Source: Marsupella aquatica
Lineage: Eukaryota > Marchantiophyta
Assembly (NCBI GenBank): GCA_973895155.1
Contig: OZ316891.1
Location: forward strand, 12,214,001-12,278,000
DNA: 64,000 nt
Direction of reading: 5' to 3'
Part shown: positions 11,109 through 25,600 of the stretch, piece after piece
Layout of the letters: every line of letters begins with the position of its first letter
How positions within the stretch are numbered: the first letter of the stretch is position 1
Translations under genes and position numbers: made by a program
Notes under the pieces: model-generated
Seen by the model: only the letters and a program-made list of their open reading frames with translations
Told to the model about the DNA's origin: nothing
Databases searched by the model: none

Positions 11109-11520
11109 CAATTACTAGAAAAGGAGGTCTAGGCAAGGGTTTTAGTCTTGGACCCTGCTCTGTGAAAAGTTTCTTAGCTGCAATCAGTAGCTTTACTCAC
11201 TTTTGTAGTCATATATATAGCATTGCAAAAAAATGCCTAATAGGGAGACATGATCTCAATGGCCAAAAACCCAATAAAGGGGGGATACAAAGAAAAATAT
11301 GAGGGAACTCAAGAGCAAAAAGCGCTAAGGGGAAACCCAAGAGCCGTAATGCCAAAAACTGCTAAGGGGTAGCACAAGGCCCAAAATGGCAAAAAGCCCT
11401 ACTGAGCTACATAAAATCAAGAAAGTCACCCCACCTTATCCTGTACTTAAAATCAATCACAAGGTACAGTAGGGTTACATTGTGTACCCTGCCGAGGTGC
11501 GTGCCCGGCGGCCCCCACCC

Positions 11521-11550
11521 AACAAGTCCCAACAAGTCCCAACAAGTCCC
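11521..11550. repeat. Three tandem copies of AACAAGTCCC
   Basis: An exact 10-base unit is repeated three times inside the GC-rich sequence upstream of SPIKE1. Confidence 0.9.
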
Positions 11551-13640
11551 GAAGTAACCGCGGAACGTGCTTGCATGGGACCGTAGTTAGTGGGGGCAGT
11601 GGCCGGGACGAAGCCGTGGTACCGTCGGCGAGCTACAGTCGCCAGGAACAAAGCCAGCTACAGCTGTAGCTGTGAAGTGTGCGTGTTTGTTTTTCGTTAC
11701 GGTACTGAACCGAACTGTGTGTTGTACAAGGAGAGGGACAGTCGGCCAGTCCCCTGTTAGCGCTTTTTGCTCGTACATTTGTAATACGGAAGACGAGCTG
11801 GGGCGTTGGGCTGTCACTGGCTGCCTCCCTGCAATGCTCTTGACTCTGTGGAGGGAAACGACATTGCAGGGTGGACAGATTCGTAAAATGCCGGAGGGTG
11901 GGATAGAGGCAAAGGAGGGAAGGAGGAGAGAGGTGCGGGAAGTGTGAACGCTGGTGGGTTGCAGGGTTGGTGTCTCGGTGACGGGGTGATGGTGGTCAGG
12001 GCGAATCATTTTCTGTTCGGATTTTTTTCTGCCCGCAGGCAGGGAGCAGGGAGCAGGGAGGCAGAGTGGGTGTCTCCAGGACGGTGGCCTTCATGGTCTC
12101 TACTTGCATCCGGTTGGTGCTCCGTTGTGTAGCGGAGCTTGCGGAGGTCGAAGAAATCAGTTCGACTGATATGGATTGGGCACAGAATATTCTATGACGT
12201 CTAGGCTGCCAGCAAACGAGGAGGCAGTGGAAACTCTTGTATGAGTGTTGTGGAGTGCAATGGAGTGGAGTGTACGTCGGGTGATCGGGAGGGACCACAG
12301 GTTGGCTGTGCTATATAGTAAGACAGGAGCTCAGTAACAAGTCTAGCGGATTATGAACAATGAAACAGCAGAAATGGCGAAGATGAAGACGGTGTTTGAG
12401 ATCGGTGTATTATTAGGTTCTCTCGATGGATAGCAGTGGAGCATACCCGACGTGATTAGCGGTGAAGTCATTTTAGCCAATGCGCATGTCTGTAGAACGG
12501 GGTGGAAGAGGGTAGCACGCAAGCGTAGGCACGAATGAGGAGACGCATTGGTACTTCTTTTGCTTCACTGGACATTAGAAGCTGTGTTTCGCATTTCGCG
12601 CACTGTCGTCTCGTTATGTTCAGTATAACAGGACACTGAAATGTGTGGTCAGCTGATGCATCTCGTGAGAAGAGGCGACAGATTCGAGGAAACACTGCTT
12701 CATAGGGAATGCGATCAGAGACGACCTTCGCCTACATTTGTTCCCCGGGTACATATTCAAGAGAAAACTAGAGCACGCTGTTGAGTCAGGATTTGAACGG
12801 ACCGACGTCAATGGAATATATAGTAACGACGTTCGCCTGGCCGGGCGAGGAATTTGGATAGTCTGGTCTCAGTTATCATTGATTAGATCTAGGGAGCCGC
12901 ATTTATTTGACAGGGTAATCACACAACACAGTGGAGCGTCATGGAGCAATTATTGGGAAAGACAGCATTGAGGATGTCAATTTGGCAATAAATGAGACTG
13001 ATTCGCGGTTCAAGGTCAGTCAAGGCCAGTATCTAGGTTATGATGCGGACATAATGGACCCTCTTTATCAAGATCAAGAATAGAGTATCCTTCTCGGGCG
13101 AATAAAATGTCTTAAAGGGTTCGTTAGATGCATTGTACTCTAAAGACTTGCACCTCTCGGCCTCGAAGGTCTACAATGCCTACCTGGCGGCCCTGACTCT
13201 TGACTGGAGGAATGTAGGCTGTCACAGGGGGGATCCTGTAGTACAGTGGAATATGTAAACAATAGTGGTCCGAAGAATGAAGTCAACGGAAGGTCAGCGA
13301 GCGGGAAGAAGGGGAAGAGAGTTTGGTAGGGGAAAGGAGCTTCGAGGGCGACGAGGCTCATAGGACCTCCGAGCTGTGGAAAAAGTAGAAAGAGCAGGGC
13401 GGACAACCTTTCAACTAGACGGTCACGTAATCATAGGTGAGATGGCCTTTGACTTCGCTTAGCCGAAACAATCGTTCTGCCAGGACAACTGGGGACTCGA
13501 GAGTTAGCAGGGTCTAGGTGGACATCGTTCGTCGTTTGGTGAGGTTCGTGATATTGTGTCGGCCTTGCTACGGAAGTCCAGTGGATCTGGAAGGTATAAC
13601 GGAAAAATTTATATGTGGCCAATTAATTGTCCTGCAGGCC

Positions 13641-16600
13641 ATGGCGGATCAACCCGCCAATGGACATCGGTTCAGGCGCTTGCTGCATTGTCCCTCCGTT
13701 GCATCCGACTTAGACCCAACGGTATTTTTCTACTACATGCTTGTCTGCTCCGCTTTCTCTATTGCTGGAGTCTTTGTTTCTTCTACTCTTTCCCTTCGCT
13801 TCTGGCCTTGTGCTCTATAAGCTGTTCTTATTAATTTCCAGAGATTTCGGTATTCTTTGACGCACTTCCTGCTTGTCTGTCTATGATTGCTTGTGTTCGT
13901 CAATTTTAATTCATTTCCGTGAGCTGATCATACTACTCCCGTTACACCGTTCCAAGCTCTTAGAGATTAATTCCTCCCTGGCCAAGTATGTCTGACGGTT
14001 ATGGGGACAGAAAGCCAGGTGACGCAGATGCTGTTATTAACATAAACCCCTGTATCATGGAAGTAGTCGACGTTAATTGCCCCTTTTGCACGTCATATAA
14101 AACGCTTATTACTTTTCATCTTCTGGTTCGTTACCGCTTTGTGGCTAGTGCACTAAGATACGTTGACCTTTCCATTTCATGATACTCTTGACTGATTTTT
14201 TCCTTTTACACAATGCATTGGTTCATTTGAGCGTGGAATCTTTGTTTGCAGCTTAATGGCAAGTTGGAGCAATGGCCACATTTGAAAGAGCTAGTCCTAC
14301 TTCACAAGTCTGATTGGGTTAAGGATGAAAGCAAGTATGGCCATTATGAGAGCATCCCGCCCCCTTTATTTGATCAGCAGACATATGAAGGGCCTGACAC
14401 GGATGCAGAGACAGGTATGGACATATCTGACTGTACAGAAACATTTGCTGGCCAGTAAATTTCGAAGACTTTTCCCATGGAGTTCTATATTTAACTGACG
14501 TAATCCACATAATTCTGCCAGAGTTGCGACTAGCCAATCAAAGACGTGGCAGGAATTTGAACGGAGAAGAAGATCCTTCTACATCAGGCAGATCTTACAT
14601 CTCGAATGATAATGAAAGCTTTAATGAGAAAAGACTCCAAAAGGTATGTCATTCTCACACTGCTCTTCTTAAAGTTTGTTATCTTGCGGAAGCCCTCGCG
14701 TGCCAATTGCAATTGATAACTACACGTCCAGCTTTTCAAGTTCTTCGAATCTAACACGGTTAAGAGCATTTGAGAGGATAGTTTAGGGATATGCTATCGC
14801 CGTGGAACTCAATATAGATTCTGATGATTGTCTCAGAAGCTATGTGGTCTTGCTCATCAACTTTCTTGGGTGCAGCATTTAGGTCCAGCTCCTTTACCAG
14901 GATATGATCCTATATTTAACTGGAACACTCAGAGGTCAGCTATATATGGGCAACGGATACCTGTACTACCTGCGGGGTTTCCTGTGAGGTAATTTCTTTC
15001 TAGATTGTTGTCCCTGGCCCTCTTCGTTGTCAAGAGATGCAAAATATAATGACAGTCCTGTTTATTTGTTGTTTATTGTGGTTTTGTTTAGTTGAAAGTA
15101 TTGGTTGGAGAAAGCGGTAGTGAAGCATTGCTCTGTCCATGTCTCTCTTGCTCTGAATGGGTAACTTTTGTGCAGTGGGCTCAAGCTCTCGGTGAAGGTT
15201 TTGTCCCTTAACTTCCAAGCAGGCCTTGTTGGTAAGCTCCAACCATCAGGACTACTTCGTCATATTTTGCTAACAGCAGTAGGGCAGGGAAGAGATATTT
15301 TAATCTAGATGATCCTCCCAAGAGACCTACGGCGAAATTTTGAGTTTTTTGAATTGATTCCTATATCTAGGTCACGTCCGTGAAGGTTTTTAAAACTCGC
15401 CGTTAATCATGTTTATATATATATAGTGGGGTTTCTGTGGGATTGCTATATTGTGCTAAACACGTATATCCATTATTGGTGCAGATGTGTATTGGGTCTT
15501 CAAATAATTTTTCATACATTTTTTTCCTTTAAGTACGAGTTTACTTTAACACTCGAGAGTATGTTAATCATATACTCTCACCAGAATAAGATAGTTGGAC
15601 AGAGGACATGGTTGAATATTGTTGGTCAGGCGTCGTGGCATTCCCAGTTTTCCATCTCACTCGGAATAAGCTGAAGGTCTGATGGACCTTCAGAATCGTC
15701 CACGGAATCAAGTTTGCCATACATATCTCAAGTGCATTAACTGAAAATGTGCCCTGCAGAGCCCATATACGGTACTATATGTCTATATCACCGTGAACGA
15801 CGAGAGAAGCTATCAGAAGACTACCATTTTAACTTTTTTCCACCGGAGTTTCAGGAGGTGAGTAGCCAACTCTTCCTGTTTCATGCTCTAAACTCCCTGC
15901 GTTATGTTTTGAAGTCTAGTGTTTAGCATATACGCATGAGGTTCCCTGCTAGGGGTGTAATTGATTCAAGGATGACATGGTTGTCATAATGATCTAACAA
16001 TGATCACACGCAACTCCGGAGATTAAGATGGTAGGAATGAAGGCAGTATCCCATGTGGTATCTGCTGAGCTAGGTATCTGTGTTTGTATTTTCCAAATTC
16101 GAACTGTCCAGAGAGACGAGATTAAAATCCCCACCTTGACGAAAATTGCAGGCAGGGGCAGCTGGGCACAAGCGTGCAGTTTTTGCTGTGGATTCTCCAA
16201 CAGTTGCCGTCTGTTTACTTATTCAGCTTGAGAAACATACAACAGAGGAAGGTGGTGTAACACCTTCTGTTTATTCTCGCAAGGAGCCTGTAAGTTGGAC
16301 GACTGTTAGCACTCTAATTGTTGATCGCATTAAAGTCGAAATGCTTGTGTTGTTCTCTGACTGTTTGCATTTTAGTAGCGGCCGTTTTGAAAATATGCGT
16401 GAAAATAGATCGAAGGTTTGACTCAGGCTGTTGTTGGATTATATTGGCGCTCGCCTTGTCTGCTAATTGAACCGCTGGTGCAAATTCTTTAGTTGCAGTA
16501 AGAGTTTGTCCATTCTCTGGGCATTGGCTGCTGTACGTTGGGCAGGTCCGGCAGTCATACCAGATCTGCAAGTGCAACATCTCTAGAGATACATTCTTGG

Positions 16601-19600
16601 CTATGCATGTTTGGGAAATCCGATAAAACTATTCAGTTGTAATGCCTTATCCGCTAGTCGGCGCTGCTCTACATGTTAAGTTCCGTGCATGTTTACTACA
16701 GGTTCATTTGACAGAAAGGGAGAAACAGAAACTTCAAGTATGGGCAAGAGTAATGCCTTACAAGGAACCGTTTGCCTGGGCAGCTGTTCCACTATTTGAT
16801 ATGAGTAATCATGGAGTTGGTGGATTCCCGTCTCCTAGCAGTCCTCTTTCCTCAGGATTACTGCATAACAATTTGATAGAAGGTGTTGACATCGACAGTG
16901 GTAGGTCAGAGCATAGCAAACATGGCCATGACTCAAGCAGTGGACCTGTCCTGGTGGATATACCCGGGCTAAATCGAGTCAAGGAATGCTACAATGAGGA
17001 GTCGTTACAGGTAAGATTGATTTTAATTTTCGGTAAATTAAAGTAGGAAAAGTTTATCACATTGTTCTGTATTTACTAAACGTCAGAAGATAATCGAAAG
17101 CCGAGCAAATTTGGAAGTATTGATGAACTCGGAAATACACAAACATCTGCACCCAGCATGTCGTGCTAGGAGGTAGGCCAAGATGATTGACCACAATGTG
17201 AAGCTGAAGACTGCGAAGACGGTGTCCTAAGTGAGAGAGAAGTGTGAAAGATGCTGCTAGAGTACCTGGGAAAATCAAGATAGTGTATGGGCACCCTGTC
17301 AATGTCTATCTTTGTTTTGCAGGATCCCAAACGGAAAGTACACAAGCCAGTGAAGGCTACATTGCGGCTGGAGGTGGAGCGGATATTTCCTGAAGATAGT
17401 GACGTGGATGCATTTTCAGAAACAAGCAGTCTGAGCAATGGATCTGCCGGTGACGGTGAAGGGCGTCTAGGCGAAACATCACAGAGAAGTTCTGGCAAGC
17501 TAGGAAGAACAGTGTTCAACGGACGTCCAAAGTGGACGGCTTCTGATCGTAATGATAGTGGCAAACACAGGTTCACTAACTTTCCAACTGGGAGTAGCAG
17601 TCCTGATCATGGATCATCAGATGTACGTTATTGTTCTCATCTCAAATCAATACAATTCTCGAACTCTTCGAAGTCAAGTTGTGTTGTAGAAGTCAATGTC
17701 TAAGATGATCTCTGGTTTGTGCCCCGTTCTTTTCCTTGGACTGCTGAAGTTCGTTTCTGCGTTGTTTTCAAACTCTTCTTCCTTCTTTTCATTGTAAGTT
17801 ATCCTTTCGGTTTAAATTGAGTTTCGTGCTTGTTAATTCTGGTGAATCACTTATGGTTGGCAGCTGTAGTACTAAATATTGATATCCTGCGAACTGTTGA
17901 CAATATGCAGTTCCGAGCTTTGGAGTTTCGTGCGTTGACAAAGAATGAGCCGTTTTCTCAACTGTTGCACTGTCTCTACGTGTACCCACTGGCCGTTAGC
18001 CAAAGCAGAAAGCGCAACCTCTTCATTCGTATGGAGCTCCGGAAAGATGATGTTGATGTTCGCAATACTGCTTTAGAAGTAAGACCTTATCTAACTTACA
18101 AAGAAAGTTCAATAAAGAGTGAAGCTCTAAGCCAGTCTCTTCTTCGTAGTTCCAGCAAGATTGTTTCAAAACCTCTGTGTTACCCATTTGTATCCAATTT
18201 TTTTCAAATCAGGTCGATCATTGTTTTCAACTACTGGACAAAGGAATCACGACAAGGCGGCTTTCATGTAGTGCGGTAGTAGATAATTTCGACCCTCTAA
18301 TTGAATTTTTTTGAACTCATCTCAAACAGTATTGACTTTGCTATTCGTACAGGCACTGTATTCAAGAGATGGCAACCATCGGATAGAGAAGTATGGCCAT
18401 ACTCAAGTAGCTGTGAATGCACGGACAGCCTATTACCACGATGAATTCAAAGTGCGGCTGCCTGCTACTCTCACTCCTCATCATCACCTTGTCTTCACTT
18501 TCTTCCATGTAGATCTTCAAATGAAGCTCGAGGCACCAAAGCCGGTATGTCTGCAATACATTCCCGTGTGTGGCCCCGAATATTTTTTCACCGCACTACA
18601 CCAAAGCCATGTGTTGTGTCTGAAAGGATGGTGCATTAGGTTCTAAATGTGTTGATCTTACACACAAGACATTTGGCATTAGTGTCTGATTGTAATTGTG
18701 CGCCTTGGATTGTCTTGCAGGTAGTGATTGGATACTCTGTTCTACCATTGTCAACAGGAGCGCAGTAAGTTTAATTATTGACTTTTCCTTTCGCCTGCAT
18801 GAAATTGACTCACGCTATGCGGTTTTATTTGCTAACAACCTGTACATCCAAGTTTACCTAAATATGAGTCTACTCTGCACGTGTTTGGCTTTGTTAAAGT
18901 AAGGAACTTGAGTTCTCATGTGACTTATAGTCTTGGAATGTCATAGGGCTTTCCTTCCTTGTAGCTTGCAGTTTAAGTTCTATCCCAAAGCTCCTCTTAA
19001 TTACGAGTTTAAAGTTCAGCTGTTAGGCAATGCCGAACACATCCATTTATGCTCATGGCATTGTCTTATGTTGCAGAGTTTTGAGATCAGATGGAAGCCT
19101 CCCTATCATGAGAGATTTGCTTCCTCATTATTTACAAGACGCTGTCAAGGTGCGTACATAAATCAATGAGTCCTCCCTTTTATATCCAGTTTTTGTACGA
19201 GTGTTGCCAGAGTGAACTGTAGTGAAGATTACAATACGAGTGTTGACTGACCTTATCCTTGATTCGCTATCGCGTGCAGGAAAGGATGGAATATTTAGAA
19301 GATGGGAAGGCTGTTTTCAGATTGCGGCTGCGGTTATGCTCATCCTTGTATCCTGTCAATGAGAGGATTCGTGATTTTTTCACAGAATATGACCGTCACA
19401 TTCTCAGGACAAGCCCTCCTTGGGGATCTGAACTTCTGGAGGTAGGGTCTGATCATGTGTTCGTCATTGTATGTCATTAATTGTAGACCTTGTTACACTA
19501 ATTATGGAGTAAGAAGAGACGATACTATTTAACGCGTTGTGAATCTGTCTTGCCATACGCCTCTCACCCTGGATGAACAGCTCTAAGGCAAGCATCCACT

Positions 19601-22600
19601 CTGTGTAGTATTGAGTACTGGATCACGCCGAATTCGCTCAATCCAAGAAGTGAAAATTGCAATATATGTTATTGGATATTTGATATCCTGTGTTAAGGCC
19701 TTTTCAGTGTATATTTCCATTCTTCTTGGATTTTGAAGTGTTTCTAGAAGGCAACATAATTCCTTGCTGTGCAATAATGAAAATTCCCTGCCTTGTGTTG
19801 TTCCCAAAGGCTATCAACAGTCTGAAGAACGTCGAATCAACTGCAATGCTACAGTTTTTGCAACCTATTTTAAATATGCTCCTGCGAATGATTGGTGACG
19901 GCGGTGAAACTCTACAGGTTGCCTTCCTATTTCTATCTTGTGATGCTGGAGTCTTAGCTAGCACTCATAATTAGAATGATGTCATTGAATGTGGACTGCA
20001 CGTTTTGTGCCGAGATTCACCAAGGAATGAAAGCTACGGGCAAAATAGTTCAGTGAGTTCTTCTGTAGACAGAGTATGTGACGGATGGTTTTACAGGCAA
20101 TCGGAAGTATGTTTTTTATCAAGTTGTCTTTCCCCGTCGAATGGTTGTTTATATTCTATTCAATGTACTCCAGAAAGAGTTTGTTGAGCAGGCGCCTTGT
20201 TGTTTCTGCAGAAAGTTAGTTCTGTTATTCTGTTGGCTTATGTAGGTAATTTATGAATGTAATCTCTTTGTGCAAAGAAATCCTATCTGGTCTTGGATTC
20301 ACATTAGAAAAACTTAATTGTTTTGTGCCTTGTGTATCTGATTTTCATTTTTGTAAGTCCACAGGTTGCGTCATTTCGAGCAATGGTCAACATCTTGATA
20401 AGGTACAGAACTGGGGACAGGATTTGATGCACTGTTGAAATCTGTGGCATCTATTATGTATCTGCGCTCTGGTTGGATGGTTTATTATAGTGTAAGGAGC
20501 TGATGTCAAAATGGAGGGAAGAAGTAAATTGATGGTTGAGGAAGTGGAAAGTGGGAAGGAGGGCGTAAGAGGGATAGCCTGAACGGGCAGGGGTTTTTGT
20601 GTTCACACAACTTCCGGGAGCTAGTTTAGTCATTTTGTCTTCTGGTGTTGTCCTAACCGTGTCCATTTGCTAAAGGTCTAGGTTACCTTTCATCTTTAAC
20701 CTTGATTTAGGATCGACAGTCAAATTCAATGCGCTGCCTTAGTGGAATGCCCGTTATTAAGAATTCAGTGTACAACGATTTTTACTTTATTCCTGTCGGT
20801 CTTCCAGGGTACAGCAAGAATCTTCCAATGGGGCGGATCGGAACCCGTTCCTAGTTCAGTATGTGGATTACTGTTTTGACGACTTGGGTGGTCGGCTAGA
20901 TCCAGTTTATCCAGGACTTTGCAATGTGTGGAGAAGCTTGGCTAGAAGCAAGGTGAGGAGCAAAAGTTTGTGCTTCCTTCTTGCAAATGAGACAATGTAT
21001 TGTTAACATTCACTGAATGTTGGACGTTTGTGGGCCTAGGCTCACCAAATTTACTTTCTAAATGCAATGAGCTATCCTCTCAAATTGCGAACGTTAAATT
21101 ATATATGCAGGGTGGTCGACAGATTGAGCTCTATGACCTTTTACGCCCAATTTTTTCGTGACTTAACCTGCTTTTTATGAAGGATAGAGAGCAAAATTGT
21201 ATTATTTGCTCTCATTAGAAGTGAGCTTCCTTTGTGTATAGTTTTATCATAATTCCGGTCTCCTTGCCACCTTGCGATTTTTGACCCTTTTCCCTCTGGG
21301 AATCAGCTGATGTTGAAAATGAATGCAAATTAAATGCCTCGTATGGGCTGTGCAGAATCTTTTGGTTTCTTATCTAATGAATCGGTTGGCTGTGGTTCGT
21401 CTTGTCACAGGCTAAGGGATACAGGGTAGGACCTGTTTATGATGATGTTTTGTCAATGGCTTGGGTGTTCCTTGAGTTGATTGTCAAATCAATGGCTCTT
21501 GAGCAATCACGAGTTTTTGCGGATACTCTTCTCTTGGGTATTTTTCTCCCCTGGGCCTTGACAAAAGTGAAGCAATATCTGTAGAAATATGTATGTATGG
21601 TCTGGGTGCTTTCCGCATGTATGAATTTTCTTTACGCGATCACCGCGCTAGCTATGGGTCTGGGGCTATGAATGTGATGGAGAAGATTTTGGATTTGAAT
21701 TTCTTAGTAGCTCCTTGTGATGGAGGGCATTGTAGTGGCTATCCCGCTCCTATACATGTGTTTGCAAATGAAACCTCTTCAGTGAAACTCTGAAATAGGA
21801 TGCTTTGGTCTGGTTCACCACAAGTTTTTAATTGCAAGAAGAATTGAAGAAAGTAGTGAGGGTCGAAAGTTAAAGTGCAACACTTAAACCTATGTATGTG
21901 TGTAAAACGGAACTGTACGGAATAAACAACAATAGCTGTTTGTGCAGGTGAAGATATGCCTCCGATGCAGCTCAAAGAAGGAGTTTTCAGATGTATATGG
22001 CAGTTGTATGACTGCTTGCTCACAGAAGTTCATGAGCGATGCAAGAAGGGACTCACTTTGGCTAGACGCCTCAACAGTAGTTTGGCCTTCTTCTGCTATG
22101 ATTTACTATCTGTGGTTGAACCTCGTCAAGTATTTGAGCTGGTGAGTTCACCTGGTAGTGAACTAGATGGACCGTTTGCAGCCATCTGGTCTATTTCTTT
22201 GCATAATTTGTCACAAAAAATTTGGGAAATGAATGGAGCAGTTTTTGTAACTCAGTAAAGTCTTTACATACCAGGCCTCAGTCTCGTGCGCTGGATGTTC
22301 AGGTAGCTCTCTACTTCGACAAGTTTACTGGCGTTTGTCAACCAGTCTTGCATGAGTGCAAGCTCACCTTTCTGCGTATCATCTGTGACCATGACTTGTT
22401 TGTTGAGATGCCTGGTCGGGAACCTTCAGAAAGGTAAAACGATTACGCGATCGTCCATGCGCTTGTTACCAAACCACTTGCCCTTCTATCTCTGGTGGTT
22501 TTCTTGCTTTTTCATCGCAAGTGCGGAAGACATAGATCAGTTTCTGTGCACTCATCGCCTGTCTGTTTATTTGTTTCTATTCTTGCGATCTAGATAACTT

Positions 22601-25600
22601 CTCACTTGTTTGGTCTTGTCGAGGGAAATATCTGAATCAAAGTCACTCAATACAAGCCCCCCTGCTCTGTACTAAGAAAGAATGTTCCTTCAATTATGTG
22701 GAAATGGAACAGGAATTATCTGGCATCTGTTTTAATGCAAGAACTGTTCCTTACCTGGGATCACGAAGATTTAGCACAAAGGGGGAAGGTATTGTCCCTT
22801 TAATTCCTTGACAGCTTAACGTTCTTGCTAGCTGGTCTACTGTTCCGTTCCCCCATACAGCTCAATGATCTTGTTTGTTTGATTGTGAATGAAGTTTAGG
22901 TTGCCAATTCTAGCTCCTCCTGGCTTCTCTTTTAAGCAGAGCTGTTCGATTTCTTTGTTTATGTATCCTGGGAACTTGGCAATCGCAAAGGTTTCGTTTT
23001 TTTTCTTCTTTTTCATTTAATAGACAGGCCCCTTCGAGTTGTGACTAATTTCGGTATGTGGCGGCTTGTAAAGGCTGCACGAATCTTGGTCGTGCTTATG
23101 TGTAAGCATGAGTACGATTCTCGGTATCAAAAGCTTGAGGACAAGCTCTACATTGCACAGCTCTACTTTCCTCTGATTGGTCTTGTACGTTTCTCATCTT
23201 TCTATATTTTCAGATACTGAGCATGCAAGGTCTTTTTGTCTAAAACTGCATGTCTGTAATAGTTTCAGTAAAGCTCAGTTGTAGTAATAAACACTTTTCT
23301 TAGAAGTCCATCTTCAGCTAGTGGAGGACAGCTTTCCCGCTCACCTTTTTGAGGCTTGACGGCATTGCAAAACTCAAACGAAGTTTTGTTGTTCTCTGGT
23401 TGATGTGATGTAGGTGAAGACTAATGCTTTTCTAGATAACAAGTGTAATTTTTAGATGCGTGTACCCGAATCTTGAGCTGGAACCCGTAGAAAAAGTGTC
23501 TTCGTTAATTGAAAGACTTAATTTTTAGCTTACATGAACTAGTACAATGTAGGGCTTTTTTGCCAGAATTTTTCTGTGGGCTCTTCTCAGTATAGTCTTG
23601 CGATGTTTTCACCTGAAATGCCACCTTATAAAACTAGCAGAACTTCTGTACCCTGCTGCAGAATGAATACTTTCTTAGGAACTTTCTACTGTTTGCTATA
23701 TCTTTAATGCTGGATTTAATATAATGCAGATCTTGGATGAGATGCCAGTCTTCTACAATCTTGGTGCCACAGAGAAGAGGGAGGTGTTGGTGTGCGTCAT
23801 GCAAGTAGTTCGGCATTTAGACGACGCCTCTCTTGTTAAGGCGTGGCAGCATAGTGTTCCCCGTACACGGCTTTTCTTCAAGCTCCTTGAAGAATGCCTT
23901 GCTCTGTTTGAGGTTGGTGAGAGTACTCTTTAGTACTATTCCTCCCTGAACCTTTTGTTGCAATTACCCGTCAGGATGTTTGAAATCGACGATAGAGGCA
24001 TAATATATTTCTACAGGCGCCGCAAGGTTCTCAGTGGTGTTTCTCCTTTATGAATTGCTTTTATCGTTCGATAGGCCCGTCGAGACTTCTGTCTGCTCCA
24101 GGCGTGCAAGAGGCACTTAAAGTCGGGATTGGAGCTTGAACATAGTATATTCAACAAGACGGAGACCGTAAATTGTTCCACAGACAATGACCACACTTTG
24201 ATCAATTGGACGTTTTACACATTAGAGGAGAAGTTTTACACATTACGAGGAGAGCAGCACTAATTGACTTTGAATGACTCAGTTCACGCTGTCTACTTTT
24301 GTATCGGCTAGACCAGCTCATTCTTGATTGACTCTTTTCTGATCTCACCTGATATCTTGAAAAACTCCACGTGGATGCAGCATAAAAAGGCTTCGATTGA
24401 TGGCATGGGAATTGGGGGAATGCCGCCCCCGCCTCCTCCAGAGGAAAGTGAGAATACATACTCTCCTAGATATTCGGACAAATTGTCTCCGTCAATTCAT
24501 GGATACTTCTCAGATGCGTCCAGACCTGATAACAGAGTAAGTTTACCTTCCACAAGTGTTAGCTGGCTGGCTTCTTTCACTATTTGGTTTTCAGGTTTTC
24601 GGAATCTGGGGATCATGTCAAAGAATTAACTTGTTCCAGAGCTTTACCCCATTGCAATCTTTCTGGACGATCACCATGTTCCTTACCGACTAGAATTTCC
24701 TTTGTAGCACATGGATGTAAAACACTCGACCGTAAGTAATAGACTAGCGCGTGTTGAGAGCTGTTCCTAATAAAGAACCTTGTGCCTGTAGAGGCCATGT
24801 TTCTCATCATAAGTGACGAGTGCTGGATTTTCTACCTTACCGTCCCTGTCCTGATTTATAACTTTGTGTCCAGTGTTGTTTGCTCACGTGAGGAGGATGG
24901 GGATCTATTTGAAATGTTTCAGCCCTGGGCTTTAGATGTTTGTTGATCGTGGACTACATTGGGATGTCTATTTATCCATTGGATGTCACGCGTCTTGCAG
25001 CCTCAGGTGACGCCAGATAGTGGCTATTTGTGGAAGAAGTTAAGTCCACAGGTGAATTCTCCGGGTCAACCGTACTCACTGAGGGAGGCATTGTCCCAGC
25101 CATCGTCAAGAAGGATAGCTTCAGATAAAGCAATGCGGGAAGGTCTACACCCACTGTTACGTCAGAAATTGGTGTGTCATCTGGGCATACTGAATTACTG
25201 TTGTTGTTCGGACGTTATGGAAGAAAACTTCCTCCATGCACAGCATTGGATTGGGGAAGCTCAGCATATTTGCTTTCAATTGGTGTAAGTGATAATCTGA
25301 ATTCTGCATGTCGTCATTTGCGCAGGAACTTTGGGAGGATAATCTAAGTGCGTCTGTAAGCTTACAGGTCCTAGAGATCTGTGAAAATTTTGTGGATGCA
25401 GCTGCACAAAATTCCATTGCCACTGATTATCAGAAACTTGATTGCTTAACTGCTCTCTTCACTGGATTTCTGTCCCGGAGTCAATCTCTGTCGTTTTGGA
25501 AAGCGTTCCTGCCAGTTTTTAACAACCTCTTTCATTCCCACGGTGCGATTTTGATGGGTCGGGAAAATGACCGTTTTCTCAAACAAGTAGCGTTTCATTT

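Larger units (their letters stand above)
11011..13640. other. Upstream region of SPIKE1, probably promoter and 5' untranslated sequence
   Basis: No protein family is recognisable. The part from about 11500 to 13600 is more GC-rich and CpG-rich than the DNA to its left, as many plant promoter/5' UTR regions are. The SPIKE1 start codon at 13641 is immediately preceded by TGTCCTGCAGGCC, which looks like a 3' splice site, so an intron in the 5' untranslated region is likely and part of this stretch would be transcribed. The exact transcription start cannot be placed. Confidence 0.4.

Noticed and set aside
11587-13406. Several 60-140 codon frames upstream of SPIKE1
   Set aside because: No family resemblance; position suits promoter and 5' untranslated sequence.
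19918-20364. Continuous exon across GTTGCC after exon 15 of SPIKE1
   Set aside because: VAFLFLS-like reading diverges from SPIKE1; splicing to GTTGCGTCATTTCGAGCAAT at 20365 restores the conserved sequence.
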